A stretch of 64,000 nt of DNA from Sphingomonas natans (GTDB taxonomy: Bacteria; Pseudomonadota; Alphaproteobacteria; Sphingomonadales; Sphingomonadaceae), in NCBI RefSeq assembly GCF_030546695.1, contig NZ_JAUOTP010000009.1, positions 1 through 64,000 of the forward strand, in the 5' to 3' direction. The stretch's first letter is position 1, and the number at the start of each line of letters is the position of its first letter. A model generated the notes under the pieces. That model had not been told where the DNA came from. It made no database searches and worked only from the letters and a program-made list of their open reading frames with translations. The translations under genes and the position numbers were made by a program. Positions 19,597 through 29,739 of this stretch are shown here, piece after piece.

Positions 19597-21224
19597 GGTA
19601 GGGCCGAAAATTTGGCCTTGCACCTGGGGAGGGAAGCGTCGCTATGCTTGATCATGACGCGGGCGCTAACCGGCCTCTCGTAATTAAATCCTGACCCGAC
19701 GGCGGTTGAACGTAAACCGCCGCGCGCGACAGTCGGGACATCGGGTCTTGAACGTCGAGCAGTGTTGGCTCTACAGGCGTCGAAAGCGATCGGAACGAAA
19801 GGCAGGCGCGTGGCAGAGCTGCGCGCACGGACAAGATAGTGATGTCGGCGACTCTGCGGAGAGCGGTTCAGTTGGCGGCAGTTTGGGATGACCTCTCAGC
19901 GTCGCAATCGACTAGAACAGTCCTGCTGTCATCGGCGGGTCGAAGCCTGCGCGCACCTGTGTAGATGGTGCTGGTGTTCTTTGGGGCGAAGGCGCGGCCG
20001 TGGTTGTCGCGGCCGGCAATCGTGATATGACGCGCCGTTGTTCTCCGCTCCCCGCCTCGGCCGGCGCGCACGGCTGTTCCGCATCAGTGCAGATCTACGT
20101 GTCGCCTTTGGCGGTAGCCAGAGCTGAGCGACGAGGGTTTGAACAAGGTCACGGATATTTGGCCATCGAGCAACTTCTCGCGAAGCCGCGATGAGTTGTC
20201 TTTTTCAAGCATGCGCATGGCCAGACCGGCTCGACCTCAAGTGTCGCTATTCTAATTTCGCGACACGCCGGCGCAGCGGTGACGATGACCCAGCCCGTTC
20301 GACGCCGATGGTCTGCTTGCGAACAACGGCTCGGGCAGAGCCGCGGGTGCGCAACTTAGTCAGTGCGTCGGGGCGACGGGGAGTCCTACCGGGACTCATC
20401 GTCGATGGTGAGAATAAATCTCGTGCGCGCTTTCGGTAATTACATCCTACGTTTCTCGTCCAAGTGGTCTAGTTCCTAGATAAATTCACCCAGGGCTGAG
20501 GCTACCATTGAGTGCTGGAAATCGTCGCCACGGCGCGGTGGGTGGAACGGATAGTTCACGATTTTCGAGGTATGGTCCGACATGGACCCGCTGCAGCACA
20601 ATTTTCCCAATGGCCTGAGCGATCTGCTTGGAGGGGGCGATGACTTCGATCTACCGCCGCAGCTGCTTGCAGAGGCGCTTATGTTTGATTTTAACTTTCC
20701 CGGAGGCAGCTGCCGCGACATATCCCATTTAATGCCCGTTTTTCCTGGACAGGTGCAAATGGCCGATGGACCGCCAGCACATCCCTCATCCGAACGTGAA
20801 GCGCCGCGCCGCATTTTCCGCGAACAATTATTGAGGCCTTCGCAATCCGCTCGAGACATACCTGGTTCCGGCCCGCGGTTCAGGGGGGCTCTCCGTGTTA
20901 TGCGGCGACTCCGACAATCCTGCCAGCGGTCGACGCCAGGCGACAATTTGACCGCCGGCACTTACGTGCCCGAAGATGTGACCATTGCGATTGTACGCCT
21001 AAGATGGCTTGACGTTTACCGTTAGGACGATCGCGCATACTGGCGATCTTGTGTCGGCTTCCTGAGGATCGATTGGTACTCTGGGGTGCCATCCGGGCGG
21101 CAATCCAAGCCCCTTGATCTTCCGCCTGATCTCGATGCGGGCGGCGCTTGCGGTTGCTGGCGCTCCCGTTATCGTTGGTCGGCGCGAGGATTGTTGTTTC
21201 ACCGTCTTTTTAGGACACAGGTTA
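19597..21224. other. 1.6 kb without a recognisable gene
   Basis: Readings up to about 160 codons exist (for instance 20582-21025 on + and 20476-20961 on -) but neither strand shows a domain, a signal peptide or a convincing start. Decayed mobile DNA is the most likely content. A promoter for the epimerase gene at 21225 should lie at its right end, but no clear boxes stand out. Confidence 0.5.
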
Positions 21225-22226
21225 ATGAAGGTGTTGGTCACCGGCGCTGCTGGCTTCATCGGCTCACACGTCTGCCGTTTTTTGCTGAACCGAGGGGATC
21301 AGGTCGTTGGAATTGACAGTTTAAATTCCTATTATCAGGTCTCTCTAAAAAAAGACCGACTCAGTTGGATTGAAAAATCGGCGGGGGCTGGTGCTTTTTG
21401 TTTTGAGCATGTTGACTTTGCAGATGAGGTCGAGCTTGAAGAGGCGTTGGGCAGGCGCGCCATCGATCGCATTGTTCATCTTGGTGCGCAGGCGGGTGTG
21501 CGCTATTCGATCGAGCGCCCACGTGAGTACGCACGGTCGAACCTGATCGGCCATCTAAATATTTTGGAGCTGGCAAGGGCGCGAGGGGTCACGCACCTTG
21601 TTTATGCGTCATCTTCGTCTGTTTATGGCGCAAACAAAGCGCTGCCGTTCCGCGTCGAGGATCGGGTCGACTGGCCGGTGTCCCTATACGCAGCGACCAA
21701 GCGTTCCGACGAATTGATGAGTGAGACATATTCCCATCTTTATCGGATCCCGCAAACCGGGTTACGTTTTTTTACTGTCTATGGCCCATGGGGCCGACCC
21801 GACATGGCGGCTTGGCTCTTCACCGACGCAATTCTAGCGGGCCGTCCAATCAAAGTTTTTAATAACGGTCATATGATGAGGGACTTCACTTTCATCGATG
21901 ACATCGTTGCGGGGTTGGTCGCGGCGCTGGATAACCCTCCGTTGGACGATGGCGCAGTTAAGCCAGGAGGTAGCTATTCGCCGCATAAGCTCTATAATAT
22001 CGGAAACAACACGCCAGAGCAGCTCGGCCGCTTGATCGAGTTGATCGAACAGGCGTGCGGGAAGGCTGCGATAAAGGACTTCCAGCCGATGCAGCCTGGC
22101 GACGTGCCAGCAACTTACGCAGACCTTACTGCGATAAGTGCGGACTTGGGGTTCGCCCCGTCTACTTCAATCGATATTGGGATTGCTTCGTTTGTTGATT
22201 GGTTCCGAAGCTATCATGGCCGCTGA
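21225..22226 (+). CDS. NAD-dependent sugar epimerase, UDP-glucuronate 4-epimerase type
   Basis: This 333-aa extended short-chain dehydrogenase has the NAD-binding motif 'VTGAAGFIGSH' at the N-terminus, 'YASSSSVYG' (catalytic Ser/Thr region) and 'YAATKRSDE' (catalytic YxxxK). The pattern 'GLRFFTVYGPWGRPDMA' and the early 'GIDSLNSYYQVSLKKDRL' fit the UDP-glucuronate 4-epimerase (CapI/LpsL) subgroup, which makes UDP-galacturonate. A dTDP-glucose dehydratase-type or UDP-glucose epimerase role is less likely. The ATG at 21225 is chosen because the dinucleotide fold starts there; the frame is open further upstream. Confidence 0.87.
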   Translation: MKVLVTGAAGFIGSHVCRFLLNRGDQVVGIDSLNSYYQVSLKKDRLSWIEKSAGAGAFCFEHVDFADEVELEEALGRRAIDRIVHLGAQAGVRYSIERPREYARSNLIGHLNILELARARGVTHLVYASSSSVYGANKALPFRVEDRVDWPVSLYAATKRSDELMSETYSHLYRIPQTGLRFFTVYGPWGRPDMAAWLFTDAILAGRPIKVFNNGHMMRDFTFIDDIVAGLVAALDNPPLDDGAVKPGGSYSPHKLYNIGNNTPEQLGRLIELIEQACGKAAIKDFQPMQPGDVPATYADLTAISADLGFAPSTSIDIGIASFVDWFRSYHGR

Positions 22227-22417
22227 TTGGAGGCTGCGACCTGCTTAATGAGAGTGGTTCCACAAAGCGATAAGGCCCGGGTGAGGAGCTTGTTCCTGCT
22301 CTTAGATCACCGGCTGAACGTCAGCTCCATCCTGCGCACGGGCGCTTCAAGTGCCGTCGACGGTTCGCCAACGATGTCGCCAATTTACTTCTGATTACGC
22401 TTCGCTCCTCAGCGTCA

Positions 22418-24397
<1,980 letters not shown>

Positions 24398-24448
24398 TGC
24401 ACCCGACACGATTCGAACGTGTGACCCCTGCCTTCGGAGGGCAGTGCT
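24398..24448 (-). other. 3' half of tRNA-Arg(CCG), probable attachment site
   Basis: The minus strand reads AGCACTGCCCTCCGAAGGCA and continues to GTTCGAATCGTGTCGGGTGC A. This gives an anticodon arm CTGCC-CTCCGAA-GGCAG (anticodon CCG), a T arm ACACG-TTCGAAT-CGTGT and the 3' acceptor strand CGGGTGC plus A. The acceptor 5' strand and D arm are missing on the minus-strand 5' side, so it is not a working tRNA. A tyrosine recombinase gene begins 130 nt away. Such 3' halves are left when an element integrates into a tRNA gene. The layout puts the island to the right. Confidence 0.85.
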
Positions 24449-24579
24449 AGGCGATCTTTGACGTTCCATTTTGTCCCAATATGTAGCGCTAAAACAGCTA
24501 CTTAGTTTCGCCAGCCCTCTTGATTTCCGATGAGATTTTCGTTACTTTTTCCGTACGCGAGGTGCGCGGAGATCGGGTC

Positions 24580-25737
24580 ATGCTCGACTTAAGCAAAGTG
24601 CGAGCACGCGACGAGCTCTTGCCGAGACGAGAGCCATATTGGCAGCGGCTGCGCACAGGCTGCTTTGTCGGATATCGGCCATCGCGGCGAGGCGGTGTCG
24701 GAACCTGGGTTGCGAGGGCTTATGCTGGCGAAGGGCAGACGTACCGCCTCAGGGCGTTGGGCGACTTTGGTGACGTTGTCGGACGCGACCGCTTTGCATT
24801 GGCCAAGCAAGCAGCGGAGTCCTTTGCCGCAATGATCGAGGGTGGCGACTTGTCCGCTCGAGCGATCGAGACCGTCCGCGAGGCTTGCAAACGTTACGGC
24901 CGAGCAGATGTTGCTGTGGAGGCCCGGTTCAGGCGGCACGTCTATGACGATCCGGTCGCCTCTGTGAAGTTGGCGAAGCTGCGACGCGGCCAGCTTAGAG
25001 CTTGGCGAGAGCGGCTCGAACAAAAGCCCGTTTTCGTTGGACCGAGCTTTAACGCTGAGCGCTCTGCGCGCGATAGGTCCCCCGCGACGGTCAATCGCGA
25101 CATGGCCATGCTTCGCGCGGCGCTGAACAGGGTGCTCGCGCCCGGCGCGCCGGGCACCGAAGCCGCGTGGCAGGAAGCGCTTAAGCCGATCCGCAATGCC
25201 CACCGGCGACGGACCGTCTATCTCGACCGTGATCAACGTCGCCAATTACTGGACTGCATCGAGCCGGAGGCCGTGCCATTTGTGCGAACGCTGTGCGTGT
25301 TACCGCTGCGTCCCGGTGCGGTTGCGGGGCTTGAAGTGGCCGACTTCGATTGCCGGACGTCCGAGCTCAGTGTCGGCAGGGACAAAAGCGGCAAGTCAAG
25401 GCGACTTCAGCTGCCGCATGCCGTCGCGCAACTGTTCCTGGCACAAACCGCCGCAAGACCCCCACGCGCGCCGCTCTTCGCTCGCCTGAACGGCAAGCCG
25501 TGGAACAAAGATAGCTGGAAGCGGCCCATCGCTCGGGCGGCGACCCAAGCCGGCATGCCGACCGGTACGACGGCCTACGCATTGCGTCACAGCACGATTA
25601 CCGATCTCGTGAACAGCGGCCTGCCGCTGCTCACCGTCGCGCAAATCAGCGATACAAGTGCCGAGATGATCGAACGACATTACGGACACCTGAGTGGGAA
25701 GATCACCGTCCAGGCGCTCGATAGCTTGTCATTATAG
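24580..25737 (+). CDS. int: Tyrosine recombinase / integrase
   Basis: This 385-aa site-specific recombinase has an N-terminal arm/core-binding part (about 1-200) and a catalytic part. Residues visible are the first Arg in 'CVLPLRPGAVAGLEVADF', the beta-hairpin Lys in 'GRDKSGKSRRL', the box-II Arg in 'YALRHSTITDLV' (with Tyr where His is usual), and the nucleophile Tyr in 'AEMIERHYGHLSG'. The ATG at 24580 with GGAG 8 nt upstream is preferred to the earlier in-frame ATG at 24520. Its place beside the tRNA-Arg half argues that it integrated the island. A 36-nt palindrome follows its stop. Confidence 0.92.
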   Translation: MLDLSKVRARDELLPRREPYWQRLRTGCFVGYRPSRRGGVGTWVARAYAGEGQTYRLRALGDFGDVVGRDRFALAKQAAESFAAMIEGGDLSARAIETVREACKRYGRADVAVEARFRRHVYDDPVASVKLAKLRRGQLRAWRERLEQKPVFVGPSFNAERSARDRSPATVNRDMAMLRAALNRVLAPGAPGTEAAWQEALKPIRNAHRRRTVYLDRDQRRQLLDCIEPEAVPFVRTLCVLPLRPGAVAGLEVADFDCRTSELSVGRDKSGKSRRLQLPHAVAQLFLAQTAARPPRAPLFARLNGKPWNKDSWKRPIARAATQAGMPTGTTAYALRHSTITDLVNSGLPLLTVAQISDTSAEMIERHYGHLSGKITVQALDSLSL

Positions 25738-25754
25738 TCACCAACTAGGCGGAA

Positions 25755-25790
25755 ATGGCCTGTTGGGAGGCGAGCCTCCCAACAGGCCAT
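25755..25790. terminator. 36-nt near-perfect palindrome between int and alpA
   Basis: A 17-bp perfect inverted repeat (left arm ATGGCCTGTTGGGAGGC) is separated by only GA. It sits between the convergent int and alpA-like genes, so a two-way terminator is the simplest reading. It lacks a T-run, and a 2-nt loop is too tight for an ordinary hairpin, so a cruciform or protein-binding site is possible. Confidence 0.6.
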
Positions 25791-25825
25791 CATGCAGCGC
25801 GAGGTGTACACGTAGGGGGTGAATA

Positions 25826-26035
25826 TCAGGACTCAGCTTCTTCGCGATAGCGATCCGGATTGGCGGACCATCTGGTCACCGCCGATGCGCGCCAGCCAAC
25901 GCACCGATCAGCAATTTTGAGCTTTTGCGGGAAGGTCCCCTTTTCCATCCGGCGATAGATGGTCGAGCGGCTGAGGCCGGTTTCGGCGATCACGGTCTTC
26001 AGCCGGATAATACGATCGGGCGAGTAGGTCGTCAT
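25826..26035 (-). CDS. AlpA-family helix-turn-helix regulator
   Basis: This 69-aa protein has the MerR-like/AlpA helix-turn-helix 'VIAETGLSRSTIYRRMEKGT' followed by 'FPQKLKIADRCVGWRASAV', the classic AlpA pattern. AlpA-type proteins control integrase or excision genes in prophages and genomic islands. It converges with int, 88 nt away, and is probably the excision or control factor of this island. Length and motif are complete. Confidence 0.9.
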   Translation of the reverse strand: MTTYSPDRIIRLKTVIAETGLSRSTIYRRMEKGTFPQKLKIADRCVGWRASAVTRWSANPDRYREEAES

Positions 26036-26144
26036 GGCATGCTCCTATATCGCTTGTGTCGATATGCTCCCCTGATGAGACCTGGGCCGCGGCCTGTGGC
26101 GCAGCACAAGAGGTGCGCCGTCGCGGGTCGCCCTGCCACGCCCT

Positions 26145-26172
26145 TCAGCGCCCATCAGCGCCCATCAGCGCC
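26145..26172. repeat. Tandem CAGCGCCCAT repeat
   Basis: Two full and one partial copy of CAGCGCCCAT lie head to tail in the promoter region between the alpA-like and ardC-like genes. A repressor or iteron-like binding role is possible but not shown. Confidence 0.5.
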
Positions 26173-26420
26173 TTTAGAAATGATCCGAAGACAGCGAAGT
26201 GGCGTCCCGCGCCGTTGGCGCGGCCGCGCTCTATTCCGCTGACGCTGCACCGAGTCGCCTGCGGCACCTCGTCCCCTACCGGGTAACGATCACCTGACGC
26301 GGAGCCGGATCTGACGCTCCGGCTTTGCGGACATCCGCTGGTGCGGATGGCGTCTGGCCTCCGGCGTCGATCTGGCGAGGTGGGCGTCGCAGCCCTCTAG
26401 TCCCGCCGCGGCAAGCCGCA

Positions 26421-26440
26421 ACCCCGGCTAAAGCCGGGGT
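26421..26440. repeat. Small palindrome ACCCCGGCT-AA-AGCCGGGGT
   Basis: A 9-bp perfect inverted repeat with an AA centre, followed by TCCTTCTCTTC. This motif resembles short palindromes scattered between genes in sphingomonads, so it may be a repetitive element rather than a site specific to this island. Confidence 0.5.
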
Positions 26441-26561
26441 CCTTCTCTTCGTTGCGGCCCTCCGGGTGCGACCCGCCTCGATCGGCGTGACTGCCGGTCC
26501 GCTCCTGCCGCCCACCCCGCCATTCCGGCCGGGGCTGCGGTGTTTGAGAAGGAGCAAGGAC

Positions 26562-27470
26562 ATGGTCGAGACCAAGACCGAGGCCTATCGCCAGAGCATC
26601 TATGCCGAGGTGACGACGCGTGTGATCAAGGAGCTGGAGGAAGGGCGGCTGCCCTGGGTCCAGCCCTGGGATAGCGCTCATTGCGGCTGCGCGATGCCGC
26701 ATAATGCAGCGTCCAAGCGGATCTATTCGGGCATCAATGTGCTGATCCTGTGGGCGGCGGGGATCGACAAGGGTTATCGCTCGCAAGCCTGGCTCACCTA
26801 TCGGCAGGCGCTAGCGGCGGGCGGCAATGTCCGGCGCGGCGAGACAGGCACGATTGTCTGCTATGCCGATCACTTCACACCCAAGGATGAAGAGCAACGC
26901 GCCCGCGAAGAGGGACGCGAGGCGCAACAGCGCGCTTTCCTAAGGCGCTTTACCGTCTTCCATGTCGACCAGTGCGAAGGGCTGACGGACGCGCTCATCC
27001 AGCCGGCCATGCCGCTTGCGCAGCGCGAGATGATCGCTCGGGCAGACGCGCTGATTGCGGCTACCGGCGCAGAGTTTCGGGTCGGCGGGCCCCAGGCCTT
27101 CTATTCACCTCGCGGCGATTTCATCAGTGTCCCACACCGGCAAGCCTTCCACGATCGGATCAATTTCTACCGCACCGCGCTGCACGAACTCGGCCATTGG
27201 TCGGGGCATCGCAGCCGCCTCGATCGTGATCAGACCGGCATTTATGGCAGCGCTGACTATGCGCGCGAGGAGCTTGTTGCCGAGATGGGGTGCGCGTTTA
27301 CCTGCGCGTCGCTCTCGATTCATCCGACCGTGCGCCATTCGGACTATATCGGCGCATGGCTGGCGGTCCTGCGCGAGGATGAACGCGCCATTTTTCGCGC
27401 GGCGAGCCAAGCCAGCAAGGCCGCGGACTACCTCCTGAGCCATACGCCCGCAGAGGAGTGGCCGTCATGA
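26562..27470 (+). CDS. ardC: ArdC-family antirestriction / ssDNA-binding protein
   Basis: This 302-aa protein has the ArdC pattern. An N-terminal ssDNA-binding domain includes 'SIYAEVTTRVIKELEEGRLP' with 'YSGINVLILW' and 'GNVRRGETGTIVCYAD'. A C-terminal zinc-metallopeptidase domain has 'LHELGHWSGH' (HExxH near residue 208) and 'AREELVAEMGCAF'. ArdC proteins travel on conjugative elements and protect incoming DNA from restriction. The ATG at 26562 with AGGAG upstream is chosen over the 79 codons open upstream. It overlaps the next gene in ATGA, so the two are coupled. Confidence 0.9.
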   Translation: MVETKTEAYRQSIYAEVTTRVIKELEEGRLPWVQPWDSAHCGCAMPHNAASKRIYSGINVLILWAAGIDKGYRSQAWLTYRQALAAGGNVRRGETGTIVCYADHFTPKDEEQRAREEGREAQQRAFLRRFTVFHVDQCEGLTDALIQPAMPLAQREMIARADALIAATGAEFRVGGPQAFYSPRGDFISVPHRQAFHDRINFYRTALHELGHWSGHRSRLDRDQTGIYGSADYAREELVAEMGCAFTCASLSIHPTVRHSDYIGAWLAVLREDERAIFRAASQASKAADYLLSHTPAEEWPS

Positions 27471-27691
27471 GCGAGTCCTCGGATCTGCTCTGGCGAATGG
27501 AGGCGATCATGGCCTCGCTCGATCCGCTGACCCGCAACGTTTTCCTCGCGCATAGGCTCGATGATCTGCCCTATGGCAATATTGCCGCAGCTCTGGACAT
27601 CAGTATTGCAGACGTCGAACGGCGGATGGCGAAGGCGATTTACACCTTGGCCAAGGAACTCGATGAGGCTGAAAAAAGACCGTCCAGATGA
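27467..27691 (+). CDS. Stand-alone sigma-70 region 4-like protein
   Basis: This 74-aa protein consists almost only of a sigma-70 region 4-like helix-turn-helix: 'SLDPLTRNVFLAHRLDDLPY' followed by 'IAAALDISIADVERRMAKAI'. There is no region 2, so it is not a full sigma factor. It may be a regulator that contacts RNA polymerase or a shortened ECF sigma. It overlaps ardC by 4 nt and ends 73 nt before the next gene, so the three probably form one operon. Confidence 0.75.
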   Translation: MSESSDLLWRMEAIMASLDPLTRNVFLAHRLDDLPYGNIAAALDISIADVERRMAKAIYTLAKELDEAEKRPSR

Positions 27692-27764
27692 TGTCTTGCG
27701 GCTTGGCCGGGCCGGTTAGCGCTTGCGCTCCGGTCCGCCATGGCCCCACATCGCGAGGCTCACC

Positions 27765-28667
27765 ATGCGCAGCGATCTTGATCATCTCCCCAAGGGCAAG
27801 CAGCGCGAACTCGCGCAGGTCGTGCGCGTCTTGTTCGAGGAATTTGAGGCCGCGCTTCGGCCCGGCAACCAGCGCTGGAACAAGCAGGGCCGCATCTTAA
27901 AACTCGTCCTCTACGGCTCCTATGCGCGGGGTGGTTGGGTCGATGACCCGATCGGCGGCTATCATTCCGACTATGATATCCTGATCGTCGTCAATGACGA
28001 GCGTCTGACCGATTTTGACTATTGGTCCGCCGCCGAGGATCGGCTGATGCGCGAGGTCACGATCGCCCAGACTCTCGGCGCGCCGGTCAATTTCATCGTT
28101 CACACTCTCACCGACGTGAACCAGCAACTCGAGCGAGGACGGCCGTTCTTCGTCGATATCGTGAATCAAGGCATCGCTCTATACGAGGCCGAAGGGAAAG
28201 CCTTCGCGCACCCTCGCATCCTGCCGCCTGAGGAGGCGAGAGTCGAGGCGCAAGGCTACTTTGACAAGTGGTTCGCTAGTGCGGGAGCGTTCCTAGCTTC
28301 TAGCCTATTTCTATCCAATCGCGGCGACGCCAACGAGGCGGCATTTAACCTCCATCAAGCAACGGAGCGCTTCTATCACTGCGCGCTGTTGGTGCTGACG
28401 CTTTACAGTCCGAAATCCCACAAGCTCAATTTCCTGCGCTCTCATGCAGAAGAGCTCGCATCTGAACTCATTGAGGCATGGCCTCGGAATGACAAGCTCA
28501 GCCGGCGCGTTTTCGAGCTTCTGCGGCAGGCCTATGTCAATGCCCGCTACTCCCCGCATTACGTGATCAGCGATGACGAATTGCGCTGGTTGGCCGAGCG
28601 GGTGGGCGTCCTGCAGACCTTGGTCCTAGCGGTCTGCGAGCGCCGGCTCGCGCTGCCCGATCTCTGA
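27765..28667 (+). CDS. Nucleotidyltransferase-HEPN fusion protein
   Basis: This 300-aa protein joins two domains usually made as separate partners. Residues about 40-150 are an MNT-type nucleotidyltransferase with 'LYGSYARGGW' (GSxxRG) and 'SDYDILIVV' (DxD), the metal and NTP site. Residues about 165-290 are a HEPN helical domain with 'FNLHQATERFYHCALL' and 'NARYSPHYVIS'. In two-gene MNT/HEPN toxin-antitoxin pairs the MNT enzyme AMPylates and silences the HEPN RNase; here both are in one chain. The spacing in R-Y-S-P-H is shorter than the usual HEPN R-x4-6-H, so RNase activity is doubtful. The start has GAGG 6 nt upstream. Confidence 0.85.
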   Translation: MRSDLDHLPKGKQRELAQVVRVLFEEFEAALRPGNQRWNKQGRILKLVLYGSYARGGWVDDPIGGYHSDYDILIVVNDERLTDFDYWSAAEDRLMREVTIAQTLGAPVNFIVHTLTDVNQQLERGRPFFVDIVNQGIALYEAEGKAFAHPRILPPEEARVEAQGYFDKWFASAGAFLASSLFLSNRGDANEAAFNLHQATERFYHCALLVLTLYSPKSHKLNFLRSHAEELASELIEAWPRNDKLSRRVFELLRQAYVNARYSPHYVISDDELRWLAERVGVLQTLVLAVCERRLALPDL

Positions 28668-29243
28668 TCGGATCGCGCTCGCACGCCCCAAATGTTCGGC
28701 TAGGTTTCTCGCTTTAAGACCTCGTTAGCAACCTCCGAACCTCTACATTTCGGCCATATCTGCCGGGCGATACAGATCTTGCGGCGTTCCTCATGTCGCC
28801 GAAATCATCCATCGTGCTCGAGTTTGGGCCTCCGCAAATCGAAGCAGGCCGGTCGGTCCCGGCCATCGATCTTCCCGATTTAAATGCCCGGGCGCGAGCC
28901 CGGATCCGACAGCCAGGTTGATCGCCGCGATCTGGCTATGCATGCTTGCGGAGTCCGCGGGCCCAGCACCCAGGTCAGCCTCGTGTAGCGGACCAGCGAG
29001 CAGGCAATCGCACGACACTGCCCTCATCCAGGCTGGTCATCGATGCCGAAAATATCACCGCAATCGCCTCGCCACGGATGGCAACAGGCGAGAACGTGAC
29101 GCGGGGCAATGCTGCTGCGAGGCTGGCTTGAATGCGTCCCCCTTTGTGACCGATAGAGTGGGCAACCCTCTAAATTGGGGGGTTGCGTTATAAGGCGGGG
29201 CCGACGCTCGACGAGCCGCGTTTCCCGGGTGAGGAGAATGGTC
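28668..29243. other. Spacer with no supported gene
   Basis: About 570 nt lie between the HEPN fusion and the PRC-barrel gene. Short readings on both strands lack domains or ribosome sites. Confidence 0.5.
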
Positions 29244-29591
29244 ATGATCGAACGCGAGGTTGAAACTGGCGGGCCCGACGGCTTCATCGAGGATGTTGAG
29301 AGCGACGCCGCTATCGCCGCTGATGAGGTCCAGGGAGCGGCGCTTTACGGACCCGATGGAGCCAAGGTCGGCCACATTCACAAGCTCATGATCGACAAGC
29401 GCAGCGGTCAGGTTCGCTACGCCATCGTTACGGACGCGGGGATCCTTGGGATCGGAAATTACCTGCCGGTCAGCTGGAGCCGCTTCAAATTCGATGAAAA
29501 CCTGCACGGCTACGTGAGCGACGTAACCGCAGAAATCATCGCCGAGCGTGGACGCGATACCGCCGAGCACGGCGACCTGCAGATTTGGTGA
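29244..29591 (+). CDS. PRC-barrel domain protein
   Basis: This 115-aa protein contains one PRC-barrel (about residues 25-95): 'GAALYGPDGAKVGHIHKLMI', 'SGQVRYAIVTDAGILGIG' and 'YLPVSWSRFKFDENLHGY'. Such proteins are common in alphaproteobacteria, often stress-induced, and work as small adaptor domains; the substrate is unknown. The start at 29244 is chosen over the ATG at 29238 because GAGGAG stands 7 nt before it. It is single and not part of an operon. Confidence 0.85.
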   Translation: MIEREVETGGPDGFIEDVESDAAIAADEVQGAALYGPDGAKVGHIHKLMIDKRSGQVRYAIVTDAGILGIGNYLPVSWSRFKFDENLHGYVSDVTAEIIAERGRDTAEHGDLQIW

Positions 29592-29739
29592 GGCAGGATC
29601 GCGAGAGGGAGCAGAGCGGCCTCCGCGGCATTGAGAACATGCGCGGCGTGCGCCGCCGATCTCTCTCCGCTAACCGGCCCAGGTAGGCCGCTTGCGTCTG
29701 AGCGGAGAATATTGTTGGTTTTGCCCGGGCCTACACCAG

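Larger units (their letters stand above)
26036..26561. other. Spacer between alpA and ardC with small repeats
   Basis: This 526-nt stretch is the divergent promoter region for the alpA-like (minus) and ardC-like (plus) genes. It holds a 10-bp tandem repeat at 26145-26172 and a small palindrome at 26421-26440. An open frame joins it to ardC, but the codons look non-coding and the ribosome site is at ardC. Confidence 0.5.

Noticed and set aside
19597-21224. Possible small genes on both strands
   Set aside because: No domain, ribosome site or plausible composition; both strands open by chance in GC-rich DNA.
24398-24448. A complete tRNA gene
   Set aside because: Only the anticodon arm onward is present; the 5' acceptor strand and D arm are missing.
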